This document shows positions 1-7,358 of a DNA stretch of 11,435 nt, one piece after another. This DNA comes from Vicinamibacteria bacterium (GTDB lineage: Bacteria; Acidobacteriota; Vicinamibacteria; Vicinamibacterales; 2-12-FULL-66-21). Under the pieces are notes generated by a model that saw nothing but the letters and a program-made list of their open reading frames with translations, did no database searches and was not told the origin of the DNA. Position 1 is the first letter of the stretch. The number at the start of each line of letters is the position of its first letter. The DNA lies in NCBI GenBank assembly GCA_025937075.1, contig JAICSD010000100.1, positions 1-11,435 of the forward strand, written 5' to 3'. The position numbers and the translations under genes are program-made.

Positions 1-2509
1 CCTGCCGGGAGGGACGTCGAAGATCGGCGATCTCGAATACGACGTCCGGCTGCAGGGCAGCCCGGAGCGCGTCGAAGAGCTGAACGATCTGCCGATCAAG
101 ACTATCGAAGGGACACCGATTTACATCCGCGACGTCGCCCACGTTCGAAACGGCTATCCGCCGCAGACGAACATCGTCCGCGTCAACGGCCAGCGCGCGT
201 CGCTCCTCACGATCATGAAGACCGGGCAGGCCTCGACGCTGGACATCATTCGGCGCGTCAAGGAAACCCTGCCACGAATTGCCGCCGGATTGCCGCAGGA
301 CCTCGAGATCAAGCCGCTCGCGGACCAGTCGCTGTTCGTGAGCGCGGCCATCCAGGGTGTCATTCGCGAGGCCGTGATCGCCGCGTGCCTCACGGCGCTG
401 ATGATCCTCACGTTCCTCGGAAGCTGGCGCAGCACCCTCATCATCGCGGTTTCGATTCCGCTCTCGATCCTCACGTCAATCATCGTGCTGAGCGCGCTGG
501 GCGAGACGATCAACATCATGACGCTCGGCGGCCTCGCGCTGGCGGTCGGGATCCTGGTCGACGATGCCACGGTCGCGATCGAGAACATCAACTGGCATCT
601 GGAGCAAGGCAAGGATCTCGAGCCCGCGATCCTCGACGGCGCGGATCAGATTGCAGTCCCCGCGTTCGTCTCGACGCTGTGCATCTGTATCGTCTTCGTT
701 CCGATGTTCTTCCTGAGCGGAGTCGCGCGATACCTGTTCGTGCCGATGGCAGAAGCGGTCGTGTTCGCGATGCTCGCGTCGTACGTGTTGTCGCGAACGC
801 TCGTGCCGACGATGGCGAAGTACCTGCTGAAGGCGCACGAGCCGCATCACGTGCCGGGGAATTTTTTCGGCCGCGCGCAGCAGTCCATCGACAACGGGTT
901 CGTCAGGCTGCGCGGCGTCTATCGAGACACCCTGGAGCGGTGCCTCTCACGGCGAGGGTTGTTCGGCGCCGGCTTCCTTGCCGCGTGCGTCGCTTCGCTC
1001 TCCCTGCTGCCCTGGGTCGGCCAGGATTTCTTTCCGTCGGTCGACAGCGGTCAGTTCAAGCTGCATCTGCGAGCGCCGACCGGCACGCGCATCGAGCAGA
1101 CGGCCGTCCTGTGCGATCAGGTGGAACAGACGATTCGCGATCTGATTCCCGCGAGCGAGATCGCGAACGTGATCGACAACATCGGGCTTCCGTACAGCGG
1201 CCTCAACCTTTCCTATACGAACTCGGCTCCCGTCGGACCGCAGGATGCCGACATCCTCGTCTCGCTTTCGACGGATCATCGGCCGACGGCGGACTACATT
1301 CACGATTTGAGGCTCGCCCTGCTCGAGCGGTACCCCGGCGTGCAGTTCTCGTTCATCCCGTCGGACATCGTCAGCCAGATCCTGAGCTTCGGGCTGCCGG
1401 CGCCGATTGACGTCCAGATCGTCGGCCGGAACATCGAGGCCAACCGCCGGTTCGCGTCGGCGCTGCGCGCGAAAATGGCGGAAGTATCCGGCATCGTCGA
1501 TCTTCGCGTGCACCAGGTGGCGAACCAGCCCGCGCTGGAGCTGGACGTGGACCGCACGCGCGCGGCGCAGGCCGGCTTCACGCAGCGGGACATCGCGAAC
1601 AACCTGCTCATCTCGCTCAGCGGAAGCGGTCAGACATCGCCGACGTTCTGGCTGAATCCAGCCACGGGCGTCAGCTACATCATCGCCACGCAGACGCCGC
1701 AGTACCGGATGGATTCGCTGCAGGACCTGCGGAACATCCAGGTGACGGGTCCGGCATCGGACATGGGGCCGCAGCTCCTCGAAAGCTTCGCGTCGATTCG
1801 CCGGGAGGCCGGCATGGCGGTCGTGTCGCACTACGACGTCCAGCCGGTGGTCGACATCTACGGCTCCGTCCAGCGGCGCGATCTCGGCGGCGTCGCGGCG
1901 GATCTCAAACCGATCCTCGACGAGGCGCGGAAGGAGCTGCCGCGCGGGTCACAGATGGTCATGCGCGGCACCATCGAGACGATGCGGACGTCGTTCTTCG
2001 GGCTGCTCGCAGGCCTGACGCTTGCGATCGTCCTCGTCTATCTGCTGATCGTCGTGAACTTCCAGTCCTGGCTGGATCCGTTCATCATCATCTCGGCTCT
2101 GCCAGCGGCTCTTGCGGGCATCGTGTGGATTCTCTTCGTCTCGGGGACGACGATCAGCGTCCCCGCGCTGACCGGGGCGATAATGTGCATGGGCGTGGCG
2201 ACCGCAAACAGCATTCTCGTCGTGAGCTTCGCGAAGGACGAGCTCGCCAAAGGGCGGGCGGCCGCGGACGCGGCGCTCGACGCCGGCTTCAGCCGCTTCC
2301 GGCCGGTCCTCATGACCGCGCTCGCGATGATCATCGGGATGGTGCCGATGGCGCTCGGCTGGGGTGAAGGCGCCGAACAGAACGCGCCGCTCGGCCGCGC
2401 CGTGATCGGCGGTCTCACGCTGGCGACGATTGCGACGCTGTTCTTCGTCCCTGCCGTCTTCGCGCTGCTCCACGGCCGCGGCCGGCGTACGCCGCAGGTC
2501 CCGGTGTGA
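1..2509 (+). CDS. RND multidrug efflux permease, HAE1/AcrB type (5' partial)
   Basis: Inner-membrane pump subunit that would use the proton gradient to export drugs or other amphiphiles through the adaptor and channel encoded next to it. The frame is open from base 2, so the start lies outside; about 835 residues are visible, against roughly 1,050 for AcrB. The missing part is TM1 and the first portion of the porter domain. Eleven hydrophobic segments (TM2-TM12) and the second large periplasmic loop (visible residues about 340-660) are present. The proton-site aspartate pair of TM4 is kept in ILVDDATVAIEN (codons at 560-565). TM10 reads GVATANSILVV where AcrB has GLSAKNAILIV, so the Lys940 position is Ala (codon 2204-2206). 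The TM11 motif RPVLMTALAM keeps the conserved Thr. The stop overlaps the GTG of the adaptor gene. Family assignment is firm; the substrate cannot be told. Confidence 0.95.
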   Translation, partial: LPGGTSKIGDLEYDVRLQGSPERVEELNDLPIKTIEGTPIYIRDVAHVRNGYPPQTNIVRVNGQRASLLTIMKTGQASTLDIIRRVKETLPRIAAGLPQDLEIKPLADQSLFVSAAIQGVIREAVIAACLTALMILTFLGSWRSTLIIAVSIPLSILTSIIVLSALGETINIMTLGGLALAVGILVDDATVAIENINWHLEQGKDLEPAILDGADQIAVPAFVSTLCICIVFVPMFFLSGVARYLFVPMAEAVVFAMLASYVLSRTLVPTMAKYLLKAHEPHHVPGNFFGRAQQSIDNGFVRLRGVYRDTLERCLSRRGLFGAGFLAACVASLSLLPWVGQDFFPSVDSGQFKLHLRAPTGTRIEQTAVLCDQVEQTIRDLIPASEIANVIDNIGLPYSGLNLSYTNSAPVGPQDADILVSLSTDHRPTADYIHDLRLALLERYPGVQFSFIPSDIVSQILSFGLPAPIDVQIVGRNIEANRRFASALRAKMAEVSGIVDLRVHQVANQPALELDVDRTRAAQAGFTQRDIANNLLISLSGSGQTSPTFWLNPATGVSYIIATQTPQYRMDSLQDLRNIQVTGPASDMGPQLLESFASIRREAGMAVVSHYDVQPVVDIYGSVQRRDLGGVAADLKPILDEARKELPRGSQMVMRGTIETMRTSFFGLLAGLTLAIVLVYLLIVVNFQSWLDPFIIISALPAALAGIVWILFVSGTTISVPALTGAIMCMGVATANSILVVSFAKDELAKGRAAADAALDAGFSRFRPVLMTALAMIIGMVPMALGWGEGAEQNAPLGRAVIGGLTLATIATLFFVPAVFALLHGRGRRTPQVPV

Positions 2510-3672
2510 ACGCTCCCTCCCCTCGGAACCGGCGCCCGGCAGGCCCGATCATCGCCGTCGTGATCGTGCTGGCCGCCGCAGCGACTGCGGCGGTCTGGGG
2601 CATCACGAGCCGCTCGCGCGCCCTCGGGGCGCTGTCGCGTGAAACGCGCGAGATGTCGGTGCCGACGGTGTCGATCACCCATCCAGAAAAGGGAGCTGCG
2701 CAGGAGGACCTGTTGCTGCCCGGCAACATTCAGCCGTACACCGACGCCGCGATCTTCGCCAGGACGACGGGGTATCTGAAAGCGCGGCATGCGGACATCG
2801 GTTCGCGCGTGACAGCGGGACAGCTGCTGGCGGAAATCGACACGCCTGAGATCGATCAGCAGCTTCTCCAGGCACGCGCGGATCTGGCGACCGCTCAGGC
2901 CAACACGCGCCTCGCGCTCACGACCGCGGAACGCTATCGGGATCTGATCAAGAGCGAATCCGTGTCGCAGCAGGATCTGGACAACGCGAACGGCAACTAC
3001 GAGGCGAAGCGGGCGGCCGAGCAGTCCGCTCTGGCGAACGTCAAACGTCTCGAGCAGCTCCAGTCGTTCAAGAAGATCTACGCGCCGTTCGACGGCGTCG
3101 TGACCGCGCGAAACACGGACATCGGCGCCTTGATCGGATCGCAGGCGAACGCCCGGGAGCTGTTCCACGTCGCGTCGATCGGAAGGCTGCGCGTGTACGT
3201 CAACGTACCCCAGATTTATTCCCGCGCCGTGTACCCCGGGCTCGAGGCGAACGTCCAGCTGAAGGAGATGCCGGGCAAGGAGTTCAAGGGAACGTTGACG
3301 AGGACCGCGCAGTCGATCGATCCCGCAACACGGACGCTGCTCTGCGAAGTGGACCTGCCGAATCCCGCAGGCGAGCTGCTGCCCGGCTCGTACGGAGAGG
3401 TCCATCTGAAGCTTCCAGCGCAAGGAAGCACGTTCAGGCTGCCGGTGAACGCGCTCGTCTTCCGTGCCGAAGGCGTCCGCGTCGCCGTCGTGAACGATCG
3501 CCGCGTGACGTTCGCACCGGTCACGCTCGGACGCGACTTCGGCAGCAGCGTCGAGGTCATCACGGGCCTCAGCGGCGCCGAATCGGTCGTCGTCAATCCT
3601 CCGGACTCGCTCACATCGGGACAGGTGGTCCGGGTGGCGCCCGAACCCGGCGGCCGCGGGGCGCAGCCGTGA
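2506..3672 (+). CDS. RND efflux periplasmic adaptor (membrane fusion protein)
   Basis: Bridges the permease and the outer-membrane channel in the periplasm. The 388-residue protein has one N-terminal membrane anchor (about 14-32) after a basic stretch, with no lipobox cysteine. A beta-barrel/lipoyl half follows (about 79-117, with GYLKARHADIGSRVTAGQLL). Next is an alpha-hairpin (about 118-186), the second lipoyl half (YAPFDGVVTARNTDIGALIG, about 192-211), a beta-barrel and a membrane-proximal domain. This is the normal HlyD/AcrA order. The start is the GTG inside GTGA that overlaps the permease stop, with only a weak GCAGG upstream, so translational coupling is likely. The gene lies after the permease, the reverse of the common adaptor-permease order. 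Its length is typical for the family. Confidence 0.94.
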   Translation: MNAPSPRNRRPAGPIIAVVIVLAAAATAAVWGITSRSRALGALSRETREMSVPTVSITHPEKGAAQEDLLLPGNIQPYTDAAIFARTTGYLKARHADIGSRVTAGQLLAEIDTPEIDQQLLQARADLATAQANTRLALTTAERYRDLIKSESVSQQDLDNANGNYEAKRAAEQSALANVKRLEQLQSFKKIYAPFDGVVTARNTDIGALIGSQANARELFHVASIGRLRVYVNVPQIYSRAVYPGLEANVQLKEMPGKEFKGTLTRTAQSIDPATRTLLCEVDLPNPAGELLPGSYGEVHLKLPAQGSTFRLPVNALVFRAEGVRVAVVNDRRVTFAPVTLGRDFGSSVEVITGLSGAESVVVNPPDSLTSGQVVRVAPEPGGRGAQP

Positions 3673-5102
3673 GATCGGCTGCAGTTCCGTCTTTTCTCCT
3701 TTTCTCGCTTTTCCTGATCGCCGGCTGCGGGGCTGCGACCCAGTACCATCCGCCCGCCCCACCGGAGCCGCCGCCCGCCTTCAAGGAGAACTGGCAGCCG
3801 GCGCGCCCCGCGGACCAGGCCGTCCGGGGCGCGTGGTGGGAGGCGTTTCAGGATCCACAGCTCAACGCGCTGGAGACGCAGATCGAGGTCTCGAACGAGA
3901 CGCTTCGCGGACAACAGGCGCGCTTCCTGGAAGCACGCGCGGCGATCGGCATCCGCCGCGCCGATCGATACCCGCAGATCACGACGTCGCCGTCGATCAC
4001 GCGCGCCGACGCGTCAGGCAATCGCGAGAACGCCACCGCTCACCAGACGACGTCGAGCTTCGTGGTTCCAGTGGACGTCGCGTACGAAGCGGACGCGTGG
4101 GGCCGGATTCGCGAAAGCATCTCGTCCGCTCGGGCGGCCGCGCAGGCGAGCGCAGCCGACCTCGAGTTCGTGCGGCTCTCGCTGCACACCGAGGTCGCGC
4201 TCGACTATTTCGAGCTCCGCGGACTCGATGCAGAAAAGGCGACGCTCGATGCGGCGGTCAGTGCCTTCGAGCGCGCGCTCGATCTGACGCGGACGCGCTT
4301 TGCCGGCGGGATCGCCTCCCAGGCGGACGTCGCGCAGGCGGAAACGCAGCTCGAAAACACGCGCGCGCAGGCGGTCGATCTCGGCGTGCGCCGCGCCGCG
4401 CTCGAACATGCCATCGCGACGCTGATCGGCAGGCCCGCCGCCACGGTCACGCTGGCCGAGGCTCCGCTGTCCCTGCCCCCGCCGGAGATCCCTCCGGGCC
4501 TTCCTTCCGAGCTGCTGGAACGACGACCCGATCTTGCCGCTGCCGAACGGCGGGTCGCGTCCGCGAGCGCCGACGTGGGCGTCGCGAACGCGGCGTTCTT
4601 CCCGCGTCTCTTCTTGACCGCCAGCGCCGGTTTCGCGAGCGCGTCACTCCAGTCGTGGCTCTCCGGGCTGAGCGCCTTCTGGTCCATCGGACCCGCAGCA
4701 GCGCAAACGCTCTTCGATGCGGGGCGCAGGCGTTCGGTGAAGGCGCAGGCACAGGCGGCCTACGACGCCAGCATCGCGGACTACCGGAACGCGATCCTGA
4801 CCGCGTTCCAGGAGGTCGAGGACAATCTCGCCGCGCTGCGGCTGCTGCAGCGGGAAGCGGAGATTCAGGCGGCTGCCGTCGCCGCGGCGGAACGCTCGGT
4901 GACGCTCGCGACCAACAGGTATCGCGGAGGCGTCGCGAGCTATCTCGAAGTGATTGCCGCGCAGAGCGCGTCGCTCACCAGCCAGCGGGCCGCCGTCCAG
5001 ATCCTGGCGCGGCGGCTCGCCGCCAGCGTGCTGCTGATCAAGGCGCTCGGCGGCGGATGGAACGCCGCGACCCTGCCGGCGCTCAGGACCGAGACGCGGT
5101 GA
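3669..5102 (+). CDS. Outer-membrane efflux lipoprotein, NodT/OprM family
   Basis: Forms the trimeric outer-membrane exit duct of the pump. The 477-residue protein begins with a lipoprotein signal ending in LIAGC (acylated Cys20) and a short proline-rich linker. Two OEP repeats follow. The first starts near residue 55 with AWWEAFQDPQLNAL and RADRYPQITTSP. The second starts near residue 285 with LLERRPDLAAAERRV and NAAFFPRLFLTASAG. These are typical NodT-family signatures, and the length fits the family. The start is a GTG within GTGA over the adaptor stop, and no Shine-Dalgarno site is seen, so expression probably depends on coupling. With the two genes before it, it completes a tripartite pump. 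The call is secure; the exported substrate is unknown. Confidence 0.94.
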   Translation: MRSAAVPSFLLFSLFLIAGCGAATQYHPPAPPEPPPAFKENWQPARPADQAVRGAWWEAFQDPQLNALETQIEVSNETLRGQQARFLEARAAIGIRRADRYPQITTSPSITRADASGNRENATAHQTTSSFVVPVDVAYEADAWGRIRESISSARAAAQASAADLEFVRLSLHTEVALDYFELRGLDAEKATLDAAVSAFERALDLTRTRFAGGIASQADVAQAETQLENTRAQAVDLGVRRAALEHAIATLIGRPAATVTLAEAPLSLPPPEIPPGLPSELLERRPDLAAAERRVASASADVGVANAAFFPRLFLTASAGFASASLQSWLSGLSAFWSIGPAAAQTLFDAGRRRSVKAQAQAAYDASIADYRNAILTAFQEVEDNLAALRLLQREAEIQAAAVAAAERSVTLATNRYRGGVASYLEVIAAQSASLTSQRAAVQILARRLAASVLLIKALGGGWNAATLPALRTETR

Positions 5103-5103
5103 C

Positions 5104-5712
5104 ATGCGACAGCGCGCAGCCTGGCTGGTAACGACCGCGATCCTGCTGATCGCGACCGCGTGCAGCAAGACGCCGGTCCCGTACCCGGAACAGATCAGCG
5201 CGTGGCACGCCGAGAAGGATCGGTTCATGCGCGAGTCGGCGGAGTCTCCCGTGCCCGCCGACAAGCGGGCGAGCTTTCCGCCACTCACCTACTTTCCGAC
5301 CGATCCCGCGTACCGCGTGCCGGCGCAGCTGACGGTCGTGGAAGGTGGACCTCCGATCGACATGCTCACGTCCACCGGGCAGCTCCGCAAGATGCGGCGC
5401 GTGGGCGTTCTCTCGTTCACGCTCAAGGGCCAGCCGTTGACGCTCGGCGCGTTCGTGGAGGCCGACGAAGCCGACATGCGCCGCCTGTTCGTGCCGTTCG
5501 GCGATCTGACGAACGGCACCGAAACGTACCCGGGCGGCCGCTACCTCGATCTCGATCGCACCGCAACCGGCATCTACGATCTCGACTTCAATCGCGCGTA
5601 CCATCCCTTCTGCTTCTTCAACAGCAGGTACGACTGTCCATATCCGCCCGCGGAGAACCGGCTGAAAGTGCCGATTCGCGCCGGCGAGCGGCTGCCGGTG
5701 CCGAACCGGTGA
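5104..5712 (+). CDS. DUF1684 family putative lipoprotein
   Basis: A 202-residue protein of the DUF1684 family, which to my knowledge has no established biochemical function. The N-terminus is a signal peptide with a hydrophobic core (about 8-17) ending in ATAC. Cys20 is a plausible lipidation site, although Ala at -3 is not the best lipobox residue. Family landmarks are present in order: W34..KD39, YFPTDPAYRV (63-72), TGQLRKMRRVG (91-101), LFVPFGDLTNGTETYPGGRYLDL (about 128-150), DFNRAYHPFCFFN (161-173), and CPYPPAENRLKVPIRAGE ending near 195. The ATG lies one base after the channel gene stop, so it is probably in the efflux transcript. Whether it has any role with the pump cannot be judged from sequence. 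The next gene overlaps its stop in GTGA. Confidence 0.88.
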   Translation: MRQRAAWLVTTAILLIATACSKTPVPYPEQISAWHAEKDRFMRESAESPVPADKRASFPPLTYFPTDPAYRVPAQLTVVEGGPPIDMLTSTGQLRKMRRVGVLSFTLKGQPLTLGAFVEADEADMRRLFVPFGDLTNGTETYPGGRYLDLDRTATGIYDLDFNRAYHPFCFFNSRYDCPYPPAENRLKVPIRAGERLPVPNR

Positions 5713-6377
5713 CGTCCGCAATCCGTGCGATCGTGTTCGACTTCGACGGCGTCCTCGCCGACTCTGAGCCGATCCATCTGCGCGTGTATCAGGAGATCCT
5801 CGCGCCCGTCGGCGTCACGCTCACGAAGGAGGACTACTGCGCGCGCTATCTCGGGTTCGACGACGAGGGGGCGTTCAGGCAGATGGGATCCGACTTCGGG
5901 CTGCTGATGGGCGACGAGGAGATCGAGCTGCTGATGGCCGCGAAGACCGAGCGCTTTCAGGCGATCGTCTCGGGAACGGACGTGCTCTATCAGGACGCCG
6001 GAGAGTGCGTCCGAGCGCTGGGCTCGCGATGGCCTCTGGGGATCGCGTCGGGCGCGCTGCGGCACGAAATCGAGCTGATGTTGAAGGGCGCAGGACTCAC
6101 CGACGCGTTCCGGTTCATCGTCGCCGCGGGCGAGACGGAACGGACGAAGCCGGCGCCGGACCCCTATCTGCACGCCGCCAGGCTGCACGGCCTGCCGCCG
6201 GGGGCGTGCGTCGCGATCGAAGACTCGCGCTGGGGTCTGCTTGCGGCTCGCGAGGCAGGGATGCACACCATCGCCGTCACGCACACGTATCCGCGCGAGG
6301 CGCTTGCCGCCGATGCCGACGTCGTCGTCGATTCGCTGCGGGAGATCACGCCGGCGTTGGTGAGCCGGTTACAATGA
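5709..6377 (+). CDS. HAD-superfamily phosphatase/phosphomutase (beta-PGM / phosphoglycolate phosphatase-like)
   Basis: Cytosolic HAD hydrolase of subfamily I with an alpha-helical cap, acting on a small phosphorylated metabolite. The GTG start is inside GTGA over the DUF1684 stop and gives 222 residues; no signal peptide is present. Motif I is FDFDGVLADS with nucleophile Asp11 and acid/base Asp13. The cap spans about 17-85. Motif II is Ser114 in IASGA. Motif III is Lys147 in TKPAPDPYL. Motif IV is Glu171-Asp172 in IEDSRWGLLAAREAGM. All catalytic positions are intact. The pattern suits both beta-phosphoglucomutase and phosphoglycolate phosphatase relatives, and many such proteins are simple sugar-phosphate phosphatases, so no precise substrate is assigned. 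The open frame extends much further upstream, but that part overlaps DUF1684 and lacks HAD similarity, so the 5709 start is chosen. Confidence 0.9.
   Translation: MTSAIRAIVFDFDGVLADSEPIHLRVYQEILAPVGVTLTKEDYCARYLGFDDEGAFRQMGSDFGLLMGDEEIELLMAAKTERFQAIVSGTDVLYQDAGECVRALGSRWPLGIASGALRHEIELMLKGAGLTDAFRFIVAAGETERTKPAPDPYLHAARLHGLPPGACVAIEDSRWGLLAAREAGMHTIAVTHTYPREALAADADVVVDSLREITPALVSRLQ
6370..6375 (+). promoter_or_regulatory. Candidate -10 element for a leaderless SirB1 transcript
   Basis: TACAAT lies exactly six bases before the GTG at 6382 and overlaps the HAD stop codon. A -10 box at this distance would place the transcription start on the first base of the start codon. No convincing -35 is seen at 16-18 bases upstream. 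The same arrangement is found before the minus-strand gene that starts at 8069. This is an inference from spacing alone. Confidence 0.4.
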
Positions 6378-6381
6378 GCTC

Positions 6382-7299
6382 GTGCACCAGTCCCTGCGCG
6401 CGCGCGTCCCGGCAGTCTCCACGGATCTGCTGCGCGCGCTCGACGAACCGGGCGAAGCGATCGCGCCGGCGGCGCTCGCGATCGCGCGCATCGAGTACCC
6501 CGCGCTCGACGCTGCTCCGTACCTCCACCGGCTGCAGCGCATGGGCGAGACAGCGGCCGCACGGCTTCAGCGCCAGAGCGAAGCGGCGCTTCAGCCCGGG
6601 ATCGCGGCGCTGAACGCGTATCTGTACGAAGAGCTCGGCTTCAGCGGCAACCGCGCGCAATACGACGACCCCCGCAACAGCTTCCTCAACGAAGTCCTCG
6701 ACCGCCGCAAAGGCATCCCGATCAGCCTTGCGGTCATCTACCTGGAGGTCGGCCGCTCCGCAGGGCTGCACCTCGAGGGCGTGAACTTCCCCGGGCACTT
6801 CCTCGTTCGCGCCTTTTCCGAGCGCGAGCCCGAGGCCTTGATCGTGGACCCGTTCCACAGCGGCGCGCTGCTGTCCGAAGTGGACTGCCGGCAGCTCCTG
6901 CAACAGCACCTCGGCGATGATGCGGCGTTCGATCCCGCCCTGCTCGCCACCGCCACGCGCCAGCAGATCGTCGTCAGGATGCTCGTCAATCTGAAGCGGA
7001 TCTACGTGCGGATGCGGTCGTTCCCGCAGGCGCGGTTCGTCTCGGATCTGCTGCTCGCGGTGGATCCGTCCGCGCTGTCGGAACTGCGCGACCGCGGACT
7101 GCTCGCCTACCACATGGAGGATTTCGCCGCGGCGCTGCGCGATCTCGAGACCTATCTGCGATTGATGCCCAGACAGGAGTCAGACGAGCAGGAGGAGCTC
7201 GCGGCCGGCGAAGAGGAAGGCGAGGAGGAGCCTTCCGAGTCGTCGCAGATTTGGGAACACGTCAAAGCCCTGCGCCGGCGAGTCGCGGGATTCAACTGA
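6382..7299 (+). CDS. SirB1 family protein (transglutaminase-like fold plus TPR)
   Basis: A 305-residue member of the SirB1/YchA family (transglutaminase-like core type 2), whose molecular role is poorly known. The core runs from about 75 to 170 with the hallmark stretches LYEELGFSGN (81-90), YDDPRNSFLNEVLDRRKGIP (94-113), SLAVIYLEVG (115-124), and GVNFPGHFLVR (133-143). The transglutaminase His and Asp are matched by His139 and Asp156. The catalytic Cys position appears to be Pro113, as in the family generally, so protease or transferase activity is not expected. A TPR-like helical region follows (about 195-265), then a very acidic low-complexity tail (about 266-288). The GTG start has no Shine-Dalgarno site but follows a TACAAT hexamer by six bases. 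It is the last gene of the plus-strand run. Confidence 0.88.
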   Translation: MHQSLRARVPAVSTDLLRALDEPGEAIAPAALAIARIEYPALDAAPYLHRLQRMGETAAARLQRQSEAALQPGIAALNAYLYEELGFSGNRAQYDDPRNSFLNEVLDRRKGIPISLAVIYLEVGRSAGLHLEGVNFPGHFLVRAFSEREPEALIVDPFHSGALLSEVDCRQLLQQHLGDDAAFDPALLATATRQQIVVRMLVNLKRIYVRMRSFPQARFVSDLLLAVDPSALSELRDRGLLAYHMEDFAAALRDLETYLRLMPRQESDEQEELAAGEEEGEEEPSESSQIWEHVKALRRRVAGFN

Positions 7300-7301
7300 A
7301 T

Positions 7302-7353
7302 CGCGTCAATGCCGGGTACTGGCGCGTGTGAATGCCGGGCACTGACGCGTGCC
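7302..7353. repeat. Two-copy imperfect tandem repeat with dyad symmetry between convergent genes
   Basis: Two adjacent 23-bp copies (7308-7330 and 7331-7353) share the pattern AATGCCGGGYACTGRCGCGTG and differ at four positions. Each is near-palindromic. In 7302-7326 the 12-base arms pair at nine of twelve positions, and the three exceptions are transition-type (G-T or A-C) pairs. The element fills almost the whole spacer between the SirB1 stop and the stop of the facing nucleotidase gene. It could fold in transcripts from both sides and act as a two-way terminator or mRNA stabiliser. No T-tract follows on either strand, so it is not a classical intrinsic terminator. A dispersed REP-like element is another reading. 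Confidence 0.6.
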
Positions 7354-7358
7354 AGCCT

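Noticed and set aside
1831..1854. The string HYDVQPV occurs in both the RND permease and the M20 peptidase (near 10845)
   Set aside because: In the M20 protein it is the metal-binding motif; in the permease it lies in the periplasmic loop. The match is short and reads as chance.
2038..3762. Long open minus-strand frame (about 574 codons) under the permease and adaptor genes
   Set aside because: It is Arg- and Asp-rich with no domain pattern and spans two well-supported plus-strand genes, so it is a GC-driven shadow.
3833..5131. Open plus-strand frame of about 432 codons overlapping the outer-membrane channel gene
   Set aside because: The alternative frame is Arg-rich and featureless. The 3669-5102 frame has a lipobox and both OEP repeats.
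5160..5708. N-terminal extension of the HAD phosphatase frame
   Set aside because: The translation is Arg-rich, overlaps the DUF1684 gene and shows no HAD similarity. The GTG at 5709 gives a normal-length enzyme.
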